Shown one piece after another: positions 1 through 6,338 of a stretch of DNA of 8,750 bases. The position numbers were made by a program, and so were the translations under genes. Source of the stretch: Spartobacteria bacterium (GTDB lineage Bacteria; Verrucomicrobiota; Verrucomicrobiae; Chthoniobacterales; UBA6821); contig PLEU01000057.1 of the NCBI GenBank assembly GCA_003136515.1, forward strand, positions 17,333 through 26,082. Reading direction: 5' to 3'. Position 1 is the stretch's first letter. Each line of letters starts with the position of its first letter. Below the pieces are notes generated by a model. It was given only the letters and a program-made list of their open reading frames with translations. It had not been told where the DNA came from and did not search any database.

Positions 1-18
1 AGCTTTTCGGCTTTTTCT
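1..18 (+). terminator. Possible tail of an intrinsic terminator at the left edge
   Basis: The first bases read AGC, then TTTTCG, then GCT, followed by a run of five T and then CT. This looks like the right arm and U-tract of a rho-independent terminator whose left arm would lie before the window. Only three base pairs can form from what is visible, so this is a weak call. It would fit a gene ending just upstream of rpe, with rpe then needing its own promoter. Confidence 0.2.
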
Positions 19-24
19 CCTCCC

Positions 25-669
25 ATGCCTTCTCTTATAGCCCCATCGATTCTGGCAAGTGATTTTTCCAGACTCGGCTACGAGGTTGCCAGCGTGACCC
101 GAGCCGGAGCAGACTGGATTCATTGCGATGTAATGGATGGGGACTTCGTTCCAAATATTTCTTTTGGGCGCGTTGTCGTCGAAGCTGCCGGGCGGAATAC
201 CTCACTACCCCTTGATGTTCATTTGATGATTCAGCGTCCCGATCGTTATCTTGAAGAGTTTTTGCACGGCACCGCTTCAGTAACTTCTCATTTGGAAGCC
301 AATCATGATGCCGGGGTCACCCTCGACCGGGTGCGGTCGGCAGGGAAAAAGGCGGGTCTGTCGATCAAGCCCGGAACTCCGTTGGATCAGGCCCGAACGC
401 TTTTTGGACGATTCGACATTCTTCTCGTCATGACGGTCGAGCCGGGATTTGGAGGGCAGGCTTTCATCCCGGAGATGCTCCCCAAGATTCGAGAGGCAGC
501 GGGTTTGAGAAAAGAGCTGGGGCTCGATTTTCTGATTGAGGTAGATGGGGGCATCACGCCGGAAACCGCATTTTTATGCCGTGCGGCGGGAGCCGATGTG
601 ATGGTTGCCGGAACCTCTGTTTTCAAGGCAGCAGATCGCGCTGCTGAAATTCAGGCCTTACGTGCATAG
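25..669 (+). CDS. rpe: Ribulose-phosphate 3-epimerase
   Basis: Cytosolic enzyme that interconverts D-ribulose 5-phosphate and D-xylulose 5-phosphate in the pentose phosphate pathway. The 214-residue protein is a complete (beta/alpha)8 barrel, slightly shorter than the usual 220-225. Family hallmarks are all visible: the N-terminal IAPSILASDF strand with Ser8; the IHCDVMDG motif (residues 32-39), giving metal ligand His33 and catalytic Asp35; DVHLM with metal ligand His66; MTVEPGFGGQ (136-145); EVDGGI with catalytic/metal Asp174; and the phosphate-binding GTSVF loop (196-200). The start is the only ATG that preserves the conserved N-terminus. The bases before it are pyrimidine-rich (CTCCTCCC), so there is no Shine-Dalgarno sequence, and translation may be leaderless or use another mechanism. 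It converges on the membrane-protein remnant, whose apparent end lies six bases beyond the rpe stop. No other pentose phosphate gene is adjacent. Family assignment is very secure. Confidence 0.96.
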   Translation: MPSLIAPSILASDFSRLGYEVASVTRAGADWIHCDVMDGDFVPNISFGRVVVEAAGRNTSLPLDVHLMIQRPDRYLEEFLHGTASVTSHLEANHDAGVTLDRVRSAGKKAGLSIKPGTPLDQARTLFGRFDILLVMTVEPGFGGQAFIPEMLPKIREAAGLRKELGLDFLIEVDGGITPETAFLCRAAGADVMVAGTSVFKAADRAAEIQALRA

Positions 670-675
670 GGTCGA

Positions 676-994
676 TCAGTGGCATATTTGCGCCGCCCGC
701 TGCGTGAAGAGCAAGATGCCTGCGACTATCAAAACAAAAGGGCGAGAGAACTTCGCTAAACAGTAGGCTGCCGAGGTGAGTGCCAGGAGTGCGCTGAGTA
801 CAGAAACTCCATTAAATTGCCGCCATGCAGATGGCTGCGAAGATTTCCGTGCCTGCTACATACCCGAGTTGCATCGACTTCGCGACGGCATCTCCAGCCG
901 TTTCTCCAAACATCGTAGCGGCGATCTTGATCACCCAGAAGATCAGTTTGACCTCGGTAACTTTGCTGACGGCTGCTTTTAGATCTGTGCTCAC
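676..994 (-). pseudogene. Degraded integral membrane protein remnant, COG4705-like
   Basis: Two minus-strand reading frames together look like pieces of one membrane protein. The first runs from a GTG at 994 to a TAA at 812 (60 residues). It contains KVTEVKLIFWVIKIAATMFG followed by ETAGDAV and LGYVAG, the pattern I recall for the N-terminus of COG4705 membrane-anchored proteins (K-V-P-E-V-T-x-x-F-W, then GET-GD). The second is frame-shifted and runs from about 813 to a TGA at 676-678 (45 codons). It encodes a hydrophobic stretch (VLSALLALTSAAYCLAKFS, then PFVLIVAGILLF) resembling a later helix pair of the same family. COG4705 proteins are about 250 residues with several repeats, so roughly half is missing; an internal deletion plus frameshift is the simplest reading. 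It lies 97 bases downstream of lpdA on the same strand. Similarity is from memory, not alignment. It could instead be a short functional two-piece protein or a coincidental frame. Confidence 0.55.
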
Positions 995-1091
995 CTGGCG
1001 AACGACGCTAGACCCTCCGAGATATCGATGTCTTACATATCAGGTCGCTGAACTTTTTTTGAAAGAGGTGTGGTGCAGCTGAATTTGGGAA

Positions 1092-2489
1092 TCAGGCGTG
1101 GATCGCGTGCCCTTGCGAAGCGTGGGCTGCCTCATGAACAGCTTCGCTAAGTGTGGGATGTGAATGGATCGTCTCGATCAGTTCCTCGTACGTAGCCTCA
1201 AGATTGATTGCGAGACCCAGCTCGGCAATCAGCTCAGTGGCTGACTCGCCGATGATATGTGCTCCAAGGATTTCTCCATGCAGTTCGCCGACGATGAGTT
1301 TCACAAATCCATCGAGCTCTCCAATGGCGCGCGCCTTGCCGCTTGCCATAAAGGCAAACTTGCCGACCTTATATTTGATCCCCTTTTCTTTCGCGGCACG
1401 TTCGGTAAGTCCGATGCTGGCTACCTGCGGATGGCAGTAGGTACAGCCCGGGAAGATGGTCACTTTCTTCGGTTTGAATCCTGGAACATAGAGTCCTTCC
1501 ACGGTCTGAATCGCCTCGTAGCTGGCGACATGCGCGAGCCATGGGGGACCGATGATGTCTCCGGCAGCATAGACACCCTTGATCGTGGTCTCGTAGCGTT
1601 CATTTGTTTTGATATAGCCGCGTTCCGTCAATCCAAGTTGGAGGCTGCCCCCTGGTAGAAGTGGCTGGACTCCGATGGCGACCAGCGCAAGGTCTGCTTC
1701 GACAACTTTTTCGACACCCTTGGGATCTGCCACCGTGATTTTCACCCCTTTGTCGGTAGCTTCCGTCTTGGTAGTTTTATGTCCAAGCAGGAGGGTGATC
1801 CCCTGTTTGCTGAAGGCTTTTTCCAGTGCGACTGAAACGTCGGTGTCCTCGACAGGAAGGAGATTGGGCATCAGCTCGACCATTGTTACCTTTGTCCCGA
1901 AAGCATTGAAAAAATATGCGAATTCCACCCCGATAGCACCGGCGCCGATGATCACGATAGACGTGGGCTGACTCGGAAGGGAGAGTGCCTCCTTGGAGCC
2001 GATCACATTTTTCCCGTTGAAGGGCAGGCCGGGCAGTGGGCGTGTGACACAGCCTGTGGCCACCAGGATATCCTTCGTAGAATACGTTGTCTCACTGCCA
2101 TCGGCAGCTTTAATGCTGACTTCGCCCGCCTTGTTCAGACTTGCGGTACCGCGCAGGAAATCGATTTTGTTTTTCTTGAAAAGGTAATCGAGGCCGGCCG
2201 AGCCCTTTTCCGAAACATCGCGCGATCGCTTGATGATCTTCGTCCAGTCATAGTCGAGCCCCTCAATCTTAAATCCGAATTCCTCAGCTCTGTGGGCCAT
2301 CTGATGATAAAGCTCTGCATTTTTGAGAAGTGCCTTGGTAGGTATGCAGCCCCAGTTGTTACAGGTGCCACCACCGCGTTCGATGTCGATCACAGCGACG
2401 CGTTTGCCTAGCTGCGCGGCACGGATTGAGCCGACATATCCGGCTGGTCCTGCTCCGATGACGATGAGGTCGTAAGTTGTCGTTGCCAT
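1092..2489 (-). CDS. lpdA: Dihydrolipoyl dehydrogenase (E3 component)
   Basis: FAD-dependent class I pyridine nucleotide-disulfide oxidoreductase that reoxidises dihydrolipoamide on E2 of the pyruvate and 2-oxoglutarate dehydrogenase complexes (or on the glycine cleavage H protein), passing electrons to NAD+. Numbered from ATG 2489 (465 residues): FAD-binding GAGPAG at 12-17; redox-active pair Cys43 and Cys48 in GGTCNNWGCIPTK; a second Rossmann motif GAGAIGVEF for NAD(H); AAGDI before the dimer domain; and C-terminal HSHPTLSEAVHEAA with the catalytic His and its Glu partner. Length matches the family. The frame stays open upstream to a TTG at 2553-2555, which would add 22 residues with no resemblance to the family. 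I chose ATG 2489 because YDLIVIGAGPAGY then sits at the expected N-terminal position, although no Shine-Dalgarno sequence is visible. No E1 or E2 gene is nearby, so it is probably a shared, stand-alone E3. It is divergent from the STAS gene. Confidence 0.95.
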   Translation of the reverse strand: MATTTYDLIVIGAGPAGYVGSIRAAQLGKRVAVIDIERGGGTCNNWGCIPTKALLKNAELYHQMAHRAEEFGFKIEGLDYDWTKIIKRSRDVSEKGSAGLDYLFKKNKIDFLRGTASLNKAGEVSIKAADGSETTYSTKDILVATGCVTRPLPGLPFNGKNVIGSKEALSLPSQPTSIVIIGAGAIGVEFAYFFNAFGTKVTMVELMPNLLPVEDTDVSVALEKAFSKQGITLLLGHKTTKTEATDKGVKITVADPKGVEKVVEADLALVAIGVQPLLPGGSLQLGLTERGYIKTNERYETTIKGVYAAGDIIGPPWLAHVASYEAIQTVEGLYVPGFKPKKVTIFPGCTYCHPQVASIGLTERAAKEKGIKYKVGKFAFMASGKARAIGELDGFVKLIVGELHGEILGAHIIGESATELIAELGLAINLEATYEELIETIHSHPTLSEAVHEAAHASQGHAIHA

Positions 2490-2636
2490 AAGTAGTGATA
2501 GAGATTCTGTTTCTACCGCCCGTGCGTCAAAAAGATTCTCTCTCTTTCTGGGCAACCTAGGATTTTGTTTGAAGCCTCATTGCCGGATTGTGGAATTTAG
2601 GTTTGTAGGGAAGCCCTGAATAAACCACGGGAAGGT

Positions 2637-2663
2637 CGCTGAAAATATGCGATTTCTTCAGCG
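2637..2663. repeat. Inverted repeat in the lpdA/STAS divergent region
   Basis: CGCTGAA (2637-2643) and its exact reverse complement TTCAGCG (2657-2663) flank a 13-base spacer and are followed by T-rich CTTCTTTT. It lies between two divergent genes, 31 bases before the STAS start. It could be an operator, a hairpin in the STAS leader, or a terminator-like structure. A 7-bp repeat of this kind can also arise by chance. Confidence 0.35.
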
Positions 2664-2693
2664 CTTCTTTTATCAATATGCTAAGGCTGGAGG

Positions 2694-3035
2694 ATGAAGA
2701 TTACCCGTTCTGTTGTAGGGAAGATTCCGGTTTTTCATCTTGCTGGTCGGCTCGATGCCACCTCCAGCCCACTTCTTGGAGAAGCCCTCCTCCCCTTGCT
2801 TGAAGTTGCGGATCAGCATATCATTTTCGACTGCGCGCAACTCTCCTACGTCAGCAGTGCCGGCCTTCGCGTCTTAATCTCAGCTCTCCGCCAGCTTGCC
2901 GGGCAGGGTGGCGGATTCGCCTTGGCAGCGTTGACTCCGGCTGTTCACGCGTTGTTCGTCTTGGCTGGTGTCGATGTTCTTTTTAAGCTAGACCCTTCGG
3001 TGGATGCGGCTGCTGCGCGTATCCTTATTTCTTGA
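2694..3035 (+). CDS. STAS-domain protein, anti-sigma factor antagonist type
   Basis: Small cytosolic protein of 113 residues that is entirely one STAS domain, the SpoIIAA/RsbV/BtrV fold. Such proteins bind a partner-switching kinase/anti-sigma factor and release a sigma factor or other target when unphosphorylated. Visible hallmarks are an N-terminal strand pair (VFHLAGRLDATSSP, residues 13-26), the strand IIFDCAQLSYV, and the phosphorylation loop SSAGLRVL (54-61). Ser55 aligns with the phosphoserine of RsbV-type DS[ST]G motifs. Ser54 replaces the usual Asp, as in the common ISSAGLRVLL subgroup. The start is an ATG with TAAGG seven bases upstream; a second AGG-rich stretch directly abuts the ATG. 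No kinase, phosphatase or sigma factor gene is adjacent, so the partner is unknown. It converges on mnmG with 14 bases between the stops. Family secure; biological role open. Confidence 0.92.
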   Translation: MKITRSVVGKIPVFHLAGRLDATSSPLLGEALLPLLEVADQHIIFDCAQLSYVSSAGLRVLISALRQLAGQGGGFALAALTPAVHALFVLAGVDVLFKLDPSVDAAAARILIS

Positions 3036-3049
3036 GGGATCCATTTTGA

Positions 3050-4942
3050 TCAATCAGAAATACTGCTTGTGGGTCTTGGTACCGAGCTCTCCAATTTCCT
3101 GATCCAGACAGCGAGCACCGAAATATCCGCTGGTGTGATTCCGCTGATTCGGGAGGCTTGGCCCAATGTCTCCGGCGCATAGTTTTGGAGTTTTTGTCGT
3201 GCTTCCAATCTCATGCTGGGAATGGCTGCATAATCAACTGAGGCTGGAATGTGTCGTTCCTCTTGGCGCTTTTGACGCATAATTTGATCCTGTTCCCTGC
3301 GGAGGTAGCCTTCGTATTTCAGATCGGTCTCCACGAGATTCCATATTTCCGGCGCATAGCGGCATCCAAGGCTCACGGGCAGCTTTGCACTAGTATTTCC
3401 GGGCCGCTTCAGCCATTGGCTTAATGATATTCCATCTTGTTGAATTACAGCAGCTTCTGAATGTAATTCGTGTGTTTTTGTTTGCTTGTTGAGAAAGCTT
3501 TTTCTCCTTTCCGTGGAGGCGGTGCCCAATTCAATGGCTTTTTGTGTGAGTCTGAGATCGCAGTTATCCTGACGAAGGCGAAGGCGAAATTCTGCGCGAC
3601 TTGTGAACATCCGATAAGGTTCGGAGGTTCCTCTCGTAACCAAATCATCGATGAGGACTCCAATGTAGGCTTCATCGCGGCGAAGAATCAACGGTCCCTT
3701 ACCCTCAACCTTCAAAGTTGCATTAATACCGGCCATAAGGCCTTGAGCAGCAGCCTCTTCATAGCCTGATGTTCCATTGATCTGTCCAGCAAAATAGAGG
3801 TTTTCAATTCGTTTTGTCTCTAGTGTTGTGTGGAGTTGATGCGGTGGGCAATAATCGTATTCCACTGCATAACCGGGCCGGAGGATTACGGCTTTTTCCA
3901 ATGAGGGAATGGAGCGGATGAAGTCGTATTGTACTTCATAGGGAAGGCTGGTGGAGACACCGTTGACATAAATTTCTCCTGTGTGAAGACCCTCTGGCTC
4001 CAGAAATATCTGGTGGCGGCTCTTATCGGCAAACTTCACCACTTTATCCTCAATCGATGGACAGTAGCGAGGACCCACTCCTTCAATAGCCCCTGCGTAG
4101 AGAGGGGACAGGTGAAGATTGGATCGTATGATTTCGTGCGTTTGCTCTGTTGTATAAGTGATCCAACACGGGATTTGTTCCACATGGAACATTCCATCCT
4201 CAAAGAAATTCAGCGTGTGGAGATCGTTCTTCTCCTTGATGATCGTTTCTGGAATATGGGAAAAGAGGGGCTCCGGTATATCTCCTGTCTGGATTTCGCA
4301 GCGCGAAAAATCAATCGATTTTTCCAACAGTCGGCATGGTGTCCCTGTTTTGAATCGGCCGACTTCAAAACCAAGCTCAATTAAGTTTTCGCTCAAGCTA
4401 GAGGTGGTATCCCCCATACGTCCTCCGATTTGTGTGCGCAGCCCAACATGGAGAAGCCCTCTCATAAAGGTACCAGTTGTGACCACCACCGTTTTACCCA
4501 GGAAGTTGATACCAAGGTTAGTCTCCACTCCTTGCACCTTACCCCTAGTGACCAACAGTTTGGTAATGTTGGCTTGCATAAGCGTAAGATTGGGAAGTTT
4601 TTCCAAGATTGACTTCATCCTGAGTTGATATGCCTTTTTGTCACATTGAGCTCGTGGTGCACGGACACTCGGACCCTTTGAAGCATTTAGCATCCTGAAC
4701 TGAATTCCTGTAGCATCGGTATTCAACCCCATAATCCCACCTAGGGCATCTATCTCCCTTACCATATGTCCCTTGGCAAGTCCTCCAATTGCAGGATTAC
4801 ATGACATCTGTGCTATAGTGTCCGCGTTCTGGGTCAATAAGAGTGTGCTGGCTCCCATCAGAGCGGCGCTATGAGCAGCTTCTACCCCGGCATGGCCGGC
4901 CCCTATAACAATCACATCGAATGGTGTTGGGTAGATAAACAT
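3050..4942 (-). CDS. mnmG: tRNA uridine-5-carboxymethylaminomethyl modification enzyme MnmG (GidA)
   Basis: FAD-binding partner of MnmE. The MnmEG complex installs the 5-carboxymethylaminomethyl group (or the aminomethyl variant) on wobble uridine 34 of certain tRNAs, in the cytosol. The 630-residue protein is full length. It shows FAD motif GAGHAG (14-19) followed by [23 protein letters not shown] (48-59) and [17 protein letters not shown] with Cys203; [60 protein letters not shown]; and the C-terminal MnmE-interacting region YEGYLRREQ ... [15 protein letters not shown]. Relative to E. coli-type proteins as I remember them, there is extra sequence around 228-256 ending in MFHVEQ, and the DNA there forms a parS site. 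The ATG at 4942 gives the conserved N-terminus; no clear Shine-Dalgarno sequence precedes it. The gene looks AT-richer than glnD (for example 40% GC at 4561-4620 against 60% at 6601-6660). rsmG, a common neighbour, is not in the window. Confidence 0.97.
   Translation of the reverse strand: MFIYPTPFDVIVIGAGHAGVEAAHSAALMGASTLLLTQNADTIAQMSCNPAIGGLAKGHMVREIDALGGIMGLNTDATGIQFRMLNASKGPSVRAPRAQCDKKAYQLRMKSILEKLPNLTLMQANITKLLVTRGKVQGVETNLGINFLGKTVVVTTGTFMRGLLHVGLRTQIGGRMGDTTSSLSENLIELGFEVGRFKTGTPCRLLEKSIDFSRCEIQTGDIPEPLFSHIPETIIKEKNDLHTLNFFEDGMFHVEQIPCWITYTTEQTHEIIRSNLHLSPLYAGAIEGVGPRYCPSIEDKVVKFADKSRHQIFLEPEGLHTGEIYVNGVSTSLPYEVQYDFIRSIPSLEKAVILRPGYAVEYDYCPPHQLHTTLETKRIENLYFAGQINGTSGYEEAAAQGLMAGINATLKVEGKGPLILRRDEAYIGVLIDDLVTRGTSEPYRMFTSRAEFRLRLRQDNCDLRLTQKAIELGTASTERRKSFLNKQTKTHELHSEAAVIQQDGISLSQWLKRPGNTSAKLPVSLGCRYAPEIWNLVETDLKYEGYLRREQDQIMRQKRQEERHIPASVDYAAIPSMRLEARQKLQNYAPETLGQASRISGITPADISVLAVWIRKLESSVPRPTSSISD
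4176..4191. other. parS: parS-like ParB-binding site inside mnmG
   Basis: TGTTCCACATGGAACA is a 16-base palindrome with one central break (A in place of G at 4184). It matches the B. subtilis parS consensus TGTTNCACGTGAAACA at 14 of 16 positions. It lies in mnmG codons for MFHVEQ (residues 251-256). parS sites overlapping genes near gidA/rsmG that read as FHVE are a known pattern in other bacteria. ParB binding is inferred. Confidence 0.6.
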
Positions 4943-4960
4943 TAAAAATATTGGTAATTA

Positions 4961-4976
4961 TGTTCCACGTGGAACT
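4961..4976. other. parS: parS site upstream of mnmG
   Basis: The site reads TGTTCCACGTGGAACT. Positions 4962-4975 form the perfect 14-bp palindrome GTTCCACGTGGAAC, identical to the parS core known from pseudomonads. The 16-mer matches the B. subtilis consensus at 14 of 16. It lies 18 bases before the mnmG start codon, probably within its 5' untranslated region, so bound ParB could also affect mnmG transcription. No parA or parB gene is in the window. The call rests on exact sequence identity to the known core. Confidence 0.8.
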
Positions 4977-5013
4977 TATTTATATTAATCTAAATTACAA
5001 TTACTTACAAAAA

Positions 5014-5019
5014 ATTATA
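5014..5019 (-). promoter_or_regulatory. Candidate -10 element for mnmG
   Basis: Read on the minus strand this is a perfect TATAAT. A weak -35 candidate, TTCACC (two mismatches from TTGACA), lies 15 bases upstream. Transcription would start near 5007, placing the parS at 4961-4976 inside the leader. In such AT-rich DNA a chance TATAAT is easy to find, so confidence is low. Confidence 0.3.
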
Positions 5020-5087
5020 AAGCTTTGTACTTTTGGTGAATTCATTGCGAAGAAAATGTGAAATGGTGTGCCGGTTTGTGGAATTTC

Positions 5088-5101
5088 TGTTTCATGGAAC
5101 A
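5088..5101. other. Degenerate parS-like palindrome
   Basis: TGTTTCATGGAACA has both parS arms (TGTTTC and GGAACA), but the centre is CATG instead of CACGTG, so it is two bases shorter than a normal site. TGTGGAA, another half-site-like sequence, lies just before it at about 5077-5083. It may be a decayed or weak parS. ParB is usually sensitive to spacing, so binding is doubtful. Confidence 0.35.
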
Positions 5102-5243
5102 TGTTTCGCCTAGCTTCTCGATACGCAATGGCTGATGATTCACGTCATAAATTTATCTGTATGTTGCTTATAGATAATAATTTGGGTTATCGTTTTGGTT
5201 TCTATACACACTATTAAGATTAATATATTCTTTTTAAAAAAGT

Positions 5244-5259
5244 CATTGATCAGTCAATG
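5244..5259. repeat. Short inverted repeat upstream of the ompA-like gene
   Basis: CATTGA (5244-5249) and TCAATG (5254-5259) are exact reverse complements around the four-base spacer TCAG. It lies 126 bases before the OmpA-domain gene and next to the DnaA-box-like TTGTTCACA. It could be an operator half-site pair. Function is not known. Confidence 0.3.
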
Positions 5260-5330
5260 CTGTGAACAATCCATTTATAAAAAAACTACGTTGATCATTG
5301 TTTGAAAAGCATCGCAAAGAGAATTTATCA

Positions 5331-5340
5331 GAAGGAGGGT
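5331..5340 (+). promoter_or_regulatory. Strong Shine-Dalgarno-like sequence without a matching start
   Basis: GAAGGAGGGT is nearly a perfect anti-16S match, but no ATG, GTG or TTG follows at the usual 5-10 bases. The first ATG of the OmpA-domain gene is 44 bases further on, and its frame is closed by a TAG at 5370-5372. The site may serve a non-canonical start, act as a ribosome standby site, or be a chance purine run. Confidence 0.3.
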
Positions 5341-5384
5341 AAGAAATAGCAATTTTTACGAGATCAGACTAGTATCATCAATTC

Positions 5385-6335
5385 ATGGGAACAGCATTGA
5401 TGTATAAGCGGAATTCTGGAAACCGAAGGATGTTTTTGGCGCTTGCAACCTGTTGTTTTGGATTCTCAATATTGGTTCACCTAGCCTTTTTCAAAAAGGC
5501 AGGCGACTGGGTTATGCCGGGATTTTCTCCGGAAAGCTACGACAGCGTAGTTCCTAGACCAATTAGGATGAAGAGAGTCGAGATTGATCCCAAAACTCTG
5601 GAAGACATTCCGCAATCAACACCAATTCCGCTCCCACAGAGACCTGTCGATTTAGGAAAGGAATCTCCTGGTTCAGATCAAACCGGTATGGTCATGGGAA
5701 GTAAACAGTTTCTCGCAAAACCCAGTGAGAGCATCCCAGTTGATAATCCTGAGCCCCAAGGTTCCACAACAGGTTTGGAAAACGTGCTTCCAAAGGTTAA
5801 AAATGAGCTTGATCCAGGTGTGTCGTCGGACATTCCGATGAAAACAGATGACGCACTTAAGCTACCTGAACCGCAAGACGGTACCGGTACTCAGCCTACT
5901 ATTGGCAAAGTAAGCGGAGCAGAGCAGTTCAGTTCCATTGATGAACTCCTAGGAAATCAAGGATTGGTAAAAAACAATACGGCGCCGATCCTCATGCCAA
6001 CAGACCTCCTCTTTGAGTATGATTCAGCGATATTAAAACCTGATGCCGCAGCAACTCTTGCGAAACTGGGGAACCTTATCAAAAAAAACGCTACTGCTTT
6101 ATTTCGGATTGAGGGGCACACCGACTCATTCGGAACGGATGAATATAATCTTCAGCTTAGTCTGAAGCGGGCCGAAGCGGTGAAAGCTTGGTTGAGTAGC
6201 ATGATGGGCCTCGATTCCTCGCGAATAAGTACGGTGGGCCTTGGGAAGAGTCATCTTTTGGTGCCTGCCACCGGTACAGTGGAGCAACAGCAGCTTAATC
6301 GGCGCGTTGAGATCGTCATTTCTGTTCCCAGGTAG
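5385..6335 (+). CDS. Membrane-anchored OmpA-family peptidoglycan-binding protein
   Basis: Predicted envelope protein of 316 residues that should link a membrane to the cell wall. In order: a short basic N-terminus (KRNSGNRR), one hydrophobic helix (about 16-35), a long Pro/Ser/Gln-rich linker (about 50-200), and a C-terminal OmpA/MotB domain (about 203-314). The domain shows LLFEYDSAILKPDA, GHTDSFGTDEYN, LSLKRAEAVKAWL and NRRVEIVIS. Asp247 and Arg262 have the 15-residue spacing of the diaminopimelate-contacting pair in OmpA domains. There is no N-terminal beta barrel, so this is not classical OmpA; the layout is closer to MotB/TolR-like or other single-helix anchored proteins. ATG 5385 is the first in frame. 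ATG 5400 is a possible alternative, with GGGA about nine bases before it. The stop is three bases before glnD in the same frame, indicating an operon. The exact role (wall anchoring, motility or transport) cannot be told. Confidence 0.88.
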   Translation: MGTALMYKRNSGNRRMFLALATCCFGFSILVHLAFFKKAGDWVMPGFSPESYDSVVPRPIRMKRVEIDPKTLEDIPQSTPIPLPQRPVDLGKESPGSDQTGMVMGSKQFLAKPSESIPVDNPEPQGSTTGLENVLPKVKNELDPGVSSDIPMKTDDALKLPEPQDGTGTQPTIGKVSGAEQFSSIDELLGNQGLVKNNTAPILMPTDLLFEYDSAILKPDAAATLAKLGNLIKKNATALFRIEGHTDSFGTDEYNLQLSLKRAEAVKAWLSSMMGLDSSRISTVGLGKSHLLVPATGTVEQQQLNRRVEIVISVPR

Positions 6336-6338
6336 CCC

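Larger units (their letters stand above)
4943..5384. other. AT-rich divergent intergenic region, possible origin-proximal or centromere region
   Basis: This 442-base stretch separates divergent mnmG and the OmpA-domain gene and holds no convincing reading frame. By direct count 4981-5340 is 30.6% GC, and 4981-5040 only 18%. It contains one strong and at least one degenerate parS site. Two 9-mers are each one mismatch from the DnaA box TTATNCACA: CTATACACA at 5202-5210 and TTGTTCACA on the minus strand at 5269-5261. An inverted repeat lies at 5244-5259, and TTGATCA occurs at 5246-5252 and 5291-5297. Two near-boxes are roughly what an AT-rich stretch could give by chance, so I do not call an oriC. 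At minimum it must hold the promoters of mnmG and of the ompA-like/glnD operon. Confidence 0.5.

Noticed and set aside
776..1082. Plus-strand open frames in the rpe-lpdA gap
   Set aside because: They lie opposite the membrane-protein remnant and lack recognisable domains; the minus-strand frames carry the family-like sequence.
2490..2555. Extended lpdA N-terminus starting at a TTG (2555), adding 22 residues
   Set aside because: The extra residues do not resemble the family, and the conserved FAD motif sits correctly when starting at ATG 2489; the upstream frame appears open by chance.
3929..4628. Plus-strand open frames of about 150 codons opposite mnmG
   Set aside because: They are shadows of the conserved mnmG frame, with compositions unlike real proteins and no recognisable motif.
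5202..5269. A DnaA-box cluster proving oriC
   Set aside because: Only two 9-mers, each with one mismatch, were found; this is near chance for AT-rich DNA of this length, so oriC remains only a hypothesis.
5400..5470. OmpA-like protein as a lipoprotein, with Cys at residue 23 or 24 as a lipobox
   Set aside because: LATC has Thr before Cys, the hydrophobic stretch before it is too short, and hydrophobic sequence continues after the Cys; a transmembrane anchor fits better.
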